A stretch of 64,000 nucleotides of DNA from assembly GCA_021234155.1 (NCBI GenBank), contig JAJEKV010000016.1, forward strand, positions 1,986,001-2,050,000, in the 5' to 3' direction. Source of the stretch: Isoetes taiwanensis (lineage: Eukaryota > Streptophyta > Lycopodiopsida > Isoetales > Isoetaceae). The notes beneath the pieces were generated by a model. The model was not told the origin of the DNA. It did no database searches and worked only from the letters and a program-made list of their open reading frames with translations. Position numbers and translations under genes: made by a program. Of the stretch, positions 57,311 through 64,000 are shown piece after piece; the stretch's first letter is position 1, and each line of letters starts with the position of its first letter.

Positions 57311-58580
57311 GAAATAAGGAAATAGGTTTACCTCCATATTTGGCGCAACAACATTTCAAAACTAAAGGAAAGGAAGCTGAACTATGGTTTTTTTCTCACA
57401 ATCTACTCGGCTGCACAAATAGAACCTCGCTCCAAGCCTTGGCTCACCAACCCCTGAAAGAAAACAGAAACTTTGAAAACTCAAAGAACCCTAAAATAAC
57501 CTTGTTCGATGCTTGCATGTTCGATTTGGGATATTTGATGAAATCATAGTTGTAACCATCGAAAAATGCCACTAAAAGTATATTGTGATAGTATGTGCAA
57601 TCTAGATGTACTGATTCGTACGTCTCACTAAATACCATCATGAAATTATATAAAAACCATGTTTAAAGACGTACAAAAATATAAAAACAATCCCCTGTTA
57701 TTGTGCATATTCACACAGGGGGTGACTCCGGGCAACGAGAGCTATTGGATAGGCATATTCACCCCTTATTCCTTAATCTACACCGTACGTAAAGTTCCTC
57801 GTTTGTGGGGTATGCAAGTACAAAATTTGCTATACTCAAGATTCGCAAAATACTATAAGATTTCAAGCGGAATACTATATGGTGTTGATTTCGTGACGCG
57901 TGCAAAATACAATTATGAGGGCTCTCGCTCAATGCACGCCCTCCAAACCAAAGGGGTTTAAGGGGATTTTAATTTAAATGTGTTGGACCCAATAATCGTG
58001 TTAATTAATGTCAATGGTAGTTATGTGTTGGTTGTTAATGTCAATGGTTGTTATGTGTTAGTTGTTATGTGTTGGGGATTTAATTTTTTATATGTTGGAT
58101 GTTAATGGTTTGTGTTGCAAAAAAAAAAAAATTGGGGACGTCCCCCTCCGGTGTGACAAAAATTTTAGAATTCAAACCGGAAAAAAAAACTAGAATTCAT
58201 TTGAGGCTTTCATCATTGAAGCTTTTGAATTTCATCACAATAAAACAAATAGAACATAAGTAAAACTTACCATAAAGATAGAGCAGATTGATTCCATTAT
58301 TCTGAAAATCATAAAGTTTGCAACACCCATACACAAATATTTTTCAACTGGAATTTAACAGTAGCCTTTGGCCCCCATGGATTCTTGTGGTGAGAAACCA
58401 AAGTGGGAAACTTTTCTGCTTGTTAGCACAAGGATCTAGAAGCCTTGGAATTTGCTTAATGACTGCCTCAAAATCTAAAAATACATGGTAATTTTTTGCA
58501 AGCTTCATTCGGAATGAGCCATAAAACAATATCCAATAGCGCAATCCTGTATTAATCAGCTGGTAGGATGTGAAAGCCTA
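57311..58580. other. no gene; minisatellite and A tract
   Basis: A GTTATGTGTT(G/A)GTTGTTA-type minisatellite lies at about 58018-58070 and a poly-A run at about 58118. A 100-codon plus frame (57659-57961) is unrecognised. Nothing else is supported. Confidence 0.4.
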
Positions 58581-58582
58581 CC

Positions 58583-58985
58583 AAACCCGGCCGAAACATT
58601 GCTGTTTTAGCATAGATAACTTAACCAAACATATCCATATCATATACTATCTAAACGATCTCGGAGAGAGCTTTCCAACGCAATAAAAATCATCTGAAAC
58701 AGAGCTCTGGATCAAAAGTTATGATAAGAAATGTGTTGCCGGGCGGAAACCGCACTACATGCGCCCTTCAAGCCCTTCATGTGCCCAACCCGGCCGAAAA
58801 ATTGCTGTTTTAGCATAGATAACTTAACCAAACATATCCATATCATATACTATCAAAAGATCTGGGAGAGCTTTCCAACGCATAATAAAAATCATCTCAA
58901 ATGAGAGCTCGGATCAAAAGTTATGATAAGAAATGTGTTGCCACGGGAAACCGCACTACATGCGCCCTTCAAGCCCTTCATGCGC
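58583..58985. repeat. two-copy tandem duplication, period about 205 bp
   Basis: Both copies contain AACCCGGCCGAAA, TTGCTGTTTTAGCATAGATA, CATATCCATATCATATACTA and AAATGTGTTGCC followed by AAACCGCACTACATGCGCCC. The second copy starts near 58787. Confidence 0.9.
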
Positions 58986-59125
58986 CCTTCAAGCCCTTCA
59001 TGTGCCCATTATGCACCACACACAAAAAAAGAGGGCTTTTGTTGTGAGCCATTGGTTGTTGACCATTATGCACCACACGCACAAAAAAGGGCTTTTGTTG
59101 TGAGCCATTGGTTGTTGACCATTGA
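58960..59125. repeat. short nested tandem repeats
   Basis: GCGCCCTTCAAGCCCTTCAT is repeated, followed by two copies of a block of about 57 bp, CATTATGCACCACAC...GGGCTTTTGTTGTGAGCCAT...TTGACC. These continue the stepwise duplication seen just upstream. Confidence 0.85.
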
Positions 59126-59925
59126 AAAAAAAAAGGCTAAAATCAATGGCTCAGAAATGGTGCACTCTAGATGTACGCATTAGTACATCCATTTGAATAC
59201 ATCACGAAATCATAGGAAAACTTTAGTGAAAAGCGTACAAAAACACAAAGAAAACCCCATGTTATTATGCTACATATACCATTCAAGTTGCATTGCTGCA
59301 CCAGAAACTCACAACAAAATAAGTGGGTTATTTCCGAGAATATGAATCACTAATCTTCTACTTCAACAGCAAATGTTGTATAAGTGGCCTTTGTTTTTCT
59401 TATTATTTGCAAATGACAAACAAAATACGGTATTCATTTTGAACAAACAATGGACCTAGAATATCCATTATTTATCGTAAAAGCTTATATTTGTTTTTTT
59501 AAAGCTCTCATCATTATCCTTCCCAAAGCTAACTTCATGAAATGAATGGAATTTGTCATTATGATGTCATTTTTAGCTATGTGTTCATTCCGATTGATTT
59601 GCGATTGCGGGAATGCATTATAACAGGTAGAAAATGTCTACGCAGATCCATCTACAATGATAGTAGATTTAAAATGGGAGATGCGCCTCATATGCTTCGT
59701 AGGTAAGCCATGATTCTAGAATGGGACTCGCGATGAAACCAACAAACCGCCCGACTTAGACTTGCTTCTTATTCATCTCAGCAGATTTCTACAATGGTGG
59801 ATAGTGGGTAGCCGCACACATGCGAACTACCCACAAAAATAAAGGGAATATCCAATTATATCATTTGGACCCCAACAAAATACAATGCTAATAGAGATTG
59901 GGCTAGTGTAACGCCGAAAGCTTAT
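59126..59925. other. no recognisable gene
   Basis: AT-rich sequence. The GATTCTAGAATGGGACTCG phrase near 59712 anticipates the duplicated block at 60.2-60.7 kb. Confidence 0.35.
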
Positions 59926-59985
59926 CAGGGATTAAAAAACCCGCCCTTCGGGTTTTCGAGGAAAACCCTAGTGATAAGCCTTCGG
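59926..59985 (-). repeat. dispersed repeat tail R, copy 3
   Basis: GGGATTAAAAAACCCGCCC, then CGGGTTTTCGAGGAAAACCC, related to 26651-26700 and 36788-36842. In this copy the hairpin ACCCGCCCTTCGGGT is perfect. Confidence 0.75.
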
Positions 59986-60203
59986 CAAGGGGCTTGGACA
60001 AACGCAAAGGCATAAAAAATCGGCTCCCAAAACCCACTTAATGGAAAAGTCGAAACAGATGCCGCCGCTAACCCGACACGCACATCACCAACAAAACAAC
60101 AAGACAAAACAACAAGACAAAACAAACCTCCCGAGAGTGGAGGGTTGATTCTGCCGCGTGCCACGCGATAAAAATACAAAACAAAGAAGGGGGAGGGTGG
60201 GTT

Positions 60204-60742
60204 CAAAGAGAATAAGGTAATGCCGAGAGAAGAGGAAGCCGATGAGATGTTGATGCGTAATCACGCCTAAAATAGCGAACTCCCAACCGTAATGGGTATG
60301 CGCCCGCCCAAGCATGCAAAACAGCCATGCTCGTCCCATTCTAGAATGGGCGATCCGATGTCTCCTGGATCGATGGGATTCTAGAATGGGACTCGTGATG
60401 AAACCAACAAACCGCCGAATACCAAAGGACTTCCTTACAAACTAGGATTGAGGACTAAGGTCACAGGATCTAAGGCTAAAGGTCGGAAAAGGACAAAGAA
60501 GAAAGAAACGCCAATTGGCCAAACCAAGCGTGGAGAAGCCCCTCCCCGCCTCGGGAAACAATTCAAAGAGAATAAGGTACCTGAGAGAGAGAAGAGGAAG
60601 CCGATGAGATGTTGATGCGTAATCACGCCTAAAATAGCTTAACTCCCAACCGTAATGAGTATGCGTTACCAAGATGCATGCAAAACATGCATGCTCGTCC
60701 CATTCTAGAATGGCGATCCGATGTCTCGGATCGATGGGATTA
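60204..60742. repeat. duplicated block with XbaI-type palindrome, period 360 bp
   Basis: 60204-60381 and 60564-60742 are near copies (TTCAAAGAGAATAAGGTA, GAGATGTTGATGCGTAATCA, AACTCCCAACCGTAATG). Each carries the palindrome CCATTCTAGAATGG followed by CGATCCGATGTCT and a second palindromic GATCGATGGGATT. The first copy has the longer perfect palindrome CCCATTCTAGAATGGG at 60335-60350. Confidence 0.88.
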
Positions 60743-62150
60743 CTACTTATTGTAAAGGTCATTTAGATGCGCAAGTTTTCGTTGCATGTAGTTTTTGTTT
60801 AGAATTTGGCAGTTGTTTAGCATTTGTCATCTGGGTATTAGTTCAGAATTTGTTACATTCTAGATCATGGCACATGCTGTTGATATTAAGTTGCTCTATA
60901 TAATACAGACTCTCAGCACATTTTCAGTTGACCCGATGGATTATCCACGATATTAAAGCATTGATAAAAATGTTTCTCCGCCTAAGCACTTGTCGGTGAT
61001 GATGGCTATTGGGTAAGGAAAACTTTTCTCTTTATGTTCAATTCTACTATGTATAATTTGTGCCTGCAAAGACCAATATAATTTATAATTTGTGTTGACC
61101 TCCTTTTTTGTTGCGAGGAGCTACCTATTAGGAATTTCAGATGGATTTGGAAAGTTGCATGGTTTTGCCCATGTAGACTTCTGAAGAACCTGCTTACATT
61201 TCTAATTTAAGAAAATCTGGACAACCACTTAAAAATAGAGAGATATTTTGTCACCTTGAAAAAGAAAGAGACTGGTACACCTGAGTAACACACAGAGGGA
61301 GTGGAGCACCTGCTGGAGGATGAAAAATGTCAGAGTAGGAAAATCTATTTAATTTGTGCATGGTGTATAAGTATTTGCTAAAACATGACGTTTTTCAGCA
61401 TGGTTTTCGGCTCCAGCCAAAGCTATTGTTTGTAAGGATGTAAAAATGGTCAATAGTCTAATGAAAGTGACTCTGATGATAGTGATGAGCAGGTAAACAC
61501 ATCCACTGATATAGTATTTGAATCCCAAGGTTTTTTTGTTGTAATTTTGCCTTGAACTTGTATAGCTTGATGCAAAAACCCAAACCAAAAGCACCATCTT
61601 AAGCTAAAGCACATGCAAGTTGCTGAAATACTTGCTTCAAGCTAAAAAGTTGTGCGGATTATACAGGGATTAAATTTGAATATAGAATCCCATAGTTAAC
61701 GTCCATCATTGAATATTTTATCAAATTAGTTGCTAAATTGAGTTGTGTCTTAGGGCAAGCTTTGTTTCTTTTCATCTTCAAGACATTTTCTTGTAGAAGT
61801 CGCATCCATATCTGATTTGTGTAATGCAACATAAAAGACATCAATGAGATCTCCTTATTAAGCCAGACATCCATGTTAATTTTTTCTAATAGTTGGATTG
61901 GCAACAAGGAGGTATTGAGCATGAGAACGTCAATACTAGCGGGTGTCTAACTAAATTAGAACAAGGGACTTGGTGGCATAAAACATGGTGCTAGATGGAT
62001 ATGCTCATCAAGGAGATGATCAATTACCAAAAATTGCTCTAGCCATGAAATGACTAGAAACCTTCAGAACATTGGTTGGACATAAGAAATTAGCTAAGGG
62101 TATGTAACAAGGGAATGATAGCATGTATGTGGTATGATACATGGAGCAAA
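60743..62150. other. no recognisable gene
   Basis: AT-rich, with frames under 90 codons on the minus strand only. Nothing is supported. Confidence 0.35.
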
Positions 62151-62159
62151 AAGTTAATA

Positions 62160-62290
62160 AATACTTATTAGTAGCAACAAATTGAGTTTTAAGAAGTTGA
62201 CATGGAACATTATGTAGGCAAATATTGTATATTTGAAACATATTGAGTTTGAAGAAGTTGACATGGAACCTTATATAGACACATGCATTT
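62160..62290. repeat. doubled 'TTGAGTTTxAAGAAGTTGACATGGAAC' segment
   Basis: Two copies about 75 bp apart of TTGAGTTT(T/G)AAGAAGTTGA followed by CATGGAAC(A/C)TTAT. A small local duplication. Confidence 0.8.
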
Positions 62291-62339
62291 TTTAAATATT
62301 GTACATTATCTAGCATATAGTAATAAACAAGGTGCTGCG

Positions 62340-62360
62340 CACGGAGGGTTGCCCTCCGTG
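62340..62360. repeat. perfect 9-bp stem hairpin at a duplication edge
   Basis: CACGGAGGG-TTG-CCCTCCGTG. It abuts the start of the first copy of the duplicated block (62359) and is missing from the matching edge of the second copy (62881). Confidence 0.9.
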
Positions 62361-63270
62361 ACCCGAGAGTGAAATGACTTAAATCACACTTCAAAGTCAT
62401 GTTTTCGAAAGCATATACTGACATATACTTGGAATATGCCACAAACCCACATGGATGAGGGTAAATATAATATAGCTGGCATAGGATCTGTAAGACCACA
62501 AGGAAAGCTATACCTCAAAGCCAATCAACTCTCAGTCTCCAGGATGGATGGATGGATGGATGGATGGAGCTAAAAAAGGTAGTTGATTAAAAAAGCGACC
62601 AAGCCGGTTGAAACTTTTGGCATAAGATAAAGTTTAAACTTTTTGTGGCATGCGATGTAGTTCTTGTTTTTCTGGCGGTGCCATCCTACAATAAGAAAGC
62701 CTAATCAAGAACCAGGTCACTATCGAGGAACCGGGCCATAGTTTAGACATAGGACCTGAATGATCCTTCTAACTATAGGATTGAAAAGAGTGTAGTCTTG
62801 TTGGTTCTTTTTGTATGATGCTTGTATCGGGTAATCTTGATAATATTGGGTTGTTGTTTCCTTCTTTGTATGATGTTCGAGTGACCGAGAGTGAAATGAC
62901 TTAAATCACACTTCAAAGTCATGTTTTCGAGCATATCTTGACATATACTTGAATATGCCACAAACCCACATGGATGAGGGTAAATATAATATAGCTGGCA
63001 TAGGATCTGTAAGACCACAAGGAAAGCTATACCTCAAAGCCAATCAACTCTCAGTCTCCAGGATGGATGGATGGATGGATGGAGCTAAAAAAAGGTAGCA
63101 GTTAAAAGAGCAGCCAAGCCAGTTGAAACTTTTGGCATAAGATGAAGTTTAAACTTTTTGTGGCATGCGATGTAGTTCTTGTTTTCCTGGCAGTGCCATC
63201 CTACACAAGAAAGCCTAATCAAGAACCAGGTCAGCTAATGAGGAACCAGGCCATAGTTTAGACATAGGAC
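62359..63270. repeat. two-copy tandem duplication, period about 525 bp, with GGAT microsatellite
   Basis: 62359-62757 and 62881-63270 share GAGTGAAATGACTTAAATCA, CCACAAACCCACATGGATGA, AGGAAAGCTATACCTCAAAG and a (GGAT)n run (longer in the first copy). Substitutions and short indels separate them. Open frames on the minus strand here are duplicates of each other and not genes. Confidence 0.9.
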
Positions 63271-63494
63271 TGACCTGATTGCAATGCGAAGAACATGACA
63301 TCTTCAAATAAGGTTCTTAAAGGAATTGTGTGGCAGCTGAATTTCTTGAGAACCTCCATAGCCAAGGGGATTGCCTCATTGATACTAAGAGTATATAAGA
63401 TGATGCATCCACTGGATAATGCAAGAAAGAAGTTGTCGCTGAGGGTAGCTGCAATAATCCAATCACCTCCAACAAGCAAAACTATGTCGTGCAT
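63254..63494 (-). other. possible exon of an unidentified gene
   Basis: A minus-strand open segment of 78 codons, 'DIVLLVGGDWIIAATLSDNF' through 'MEVLKKFSCHTIPL' and 'FEDVMFFALQSG'. It is preceded by a plausible acceptor (TTATACCAG at about 63495) and followed by a plausible donor (CAG/GTCAGT at about 63259). The composition is protein-like and unlike the surrounding repeats. I do not recognise the family, and no partner exons were found within the window. It may equally be chance. Confidence 0.25.
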
Positions 63495-63499
63495 CTGGT

Positions 63500-64000
63500 A
63501 TAACTAATTCATCTACAAATGGACCAAGAGCCAAATCCCAAATGTTTGCAAAGCTATTCTTTCATGGCCGATCCTGAGGGTCCAGACCCTATGCTGCTAT
63601 GGAGCGAATCCTACATTATTTCGCTGCATTTCCATCAGATTGAGCTCGATTTGCCGACATAGCCACGCTTCAATGGGGAGGGCTGGATGACCGAAGCATT
63701 TACAAAGCAAAAGCCAGCTTTTTAGCAGTCATCAACATATAGGTATATGCCAAAGATATAAACCAATATGCCCACATACCCACATAAACGAGGGTTTGCC
63801 CCCTAGGGGCAACCCAAAAAATACTTTAACTCTATCTTTGCTAATCACTAAATGCTACAACTACCACAAACTCTAATTTAATATGTCTTTGTGTATAAGC
63901 AAAACTTCACGTGATATAGGGTTTGAAGCCCGAAAAAAATGCATGCTTTGCAACTTTAAAACATGTTAATGTAAGCCTCGAATAATTTAAAGTGAGGATC
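63500..64000. other. no gene supported
   Basis: If the segment at 63254-63494 is an exon, upstream exons could lie here or beyond the window. A CCCCCTAGGGGC palindrome lies near 63799. Nothing else is visible. Confidence 0.3.

Noticed and set aside
62020-63018. Two similar minus-strand ORFs (62020-62499 and 62773-63018) as paralogous genes
   Set aside because: They are similar because the DNA is tandemly duplicated. The frames extend into unlike flanks and contain no recognised domain.
55890-63270. CRISPR or satellite array
   Set aside because: Repeats are two or three copies of long blocks with different periods, not short regular repeats with spacers, and the setting is eukaryotic.

Overview
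This window reads as intergenic DNA from a large, repeat-rich land-plant genome. The best guess is a fern or another seed-free vascular plant. That guess rests on the mix of families: chromodomain Ty3/gypsy elements, a Helitron with an RPA-like companion, a Replitron-type HUH nuclease relic and LINE relics, together with one intron-rich plant sterol gene. Nothing in the sequence fixes the species. Nearly all reading frames are broken transposon relics. One host gene can be reconstructed completely: a sterol 4-alpha-methyl oxidase on the minus strand at 32.7-34.7 kb, with seven exons, 322 codons and all three histidine boxes.

Layout. 1-1.2 kb holds unassigned coding relics. From 1.2 to about 26.3 kb there is a three-level nest. 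The outer level is element C, a minus-strand Ty3/gypsy relic whose 3' LTR starts near 1198 and is split. Into that LTR inserted element A (2315-21265), a minus-strand chromovirus with two LTRs of about 1.57 kb, a 5-bp target duplication TCATC, a tRNA-Met type primer binding site and a polypurine tract. Into the 3' LTR of A inserted a 5.77-kb head-to-tail pair of Helitron-like units (3745-8752 and 8753-9517). The other LTR of A preserves the empty site. Element C resumes at 21271 and carries a LINE tail at 23.15-23.5 kb. Element A has an unusual 4.3-kb leader between its primer site and gag. This leader holds two extra ORF modules, each preceded by an identical TATA decamer and a pair of conserved 68-nt palindromes.

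26.3-32 kb contains dispersed repeat tails, a broken integrase end on the plus strand (27.5-28.5 kb), further coding relics (29.1-30.1 kb), a miniature LTR element (31.15-31.76 kb) and a CA/CG tract. The sterol gene follows. 35-38.3 kb is mostly unassigned.

38.3-46.5 kb is a decayed plus-strand Helitron. Its Rep-helicase coding comes first, then exon-like repeats, then an RPA-like frame, then a Helitron-type terminus. 46.7-51.3 kb has minus-strand LINE relics. 53.2-55.3 kb holds a Replitron-type HUH nuclease relic with its flanking repeats. 55.9-63.3 kb is dominated by segmental tandem duplications, hairpins and simple repeats, with one possible exon at 63.25-63.5 kb.

Three apparently separate rolling-circle lineages (Helitron-like tandem units, Helitron, Replitron) therefore lie in one 64-kb stretch. 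The extra ORF and palindrome modules of element A are the strongest candidate for something undescribed. All homology calls come from reading the sequence and from recall of protein families; no search was run.
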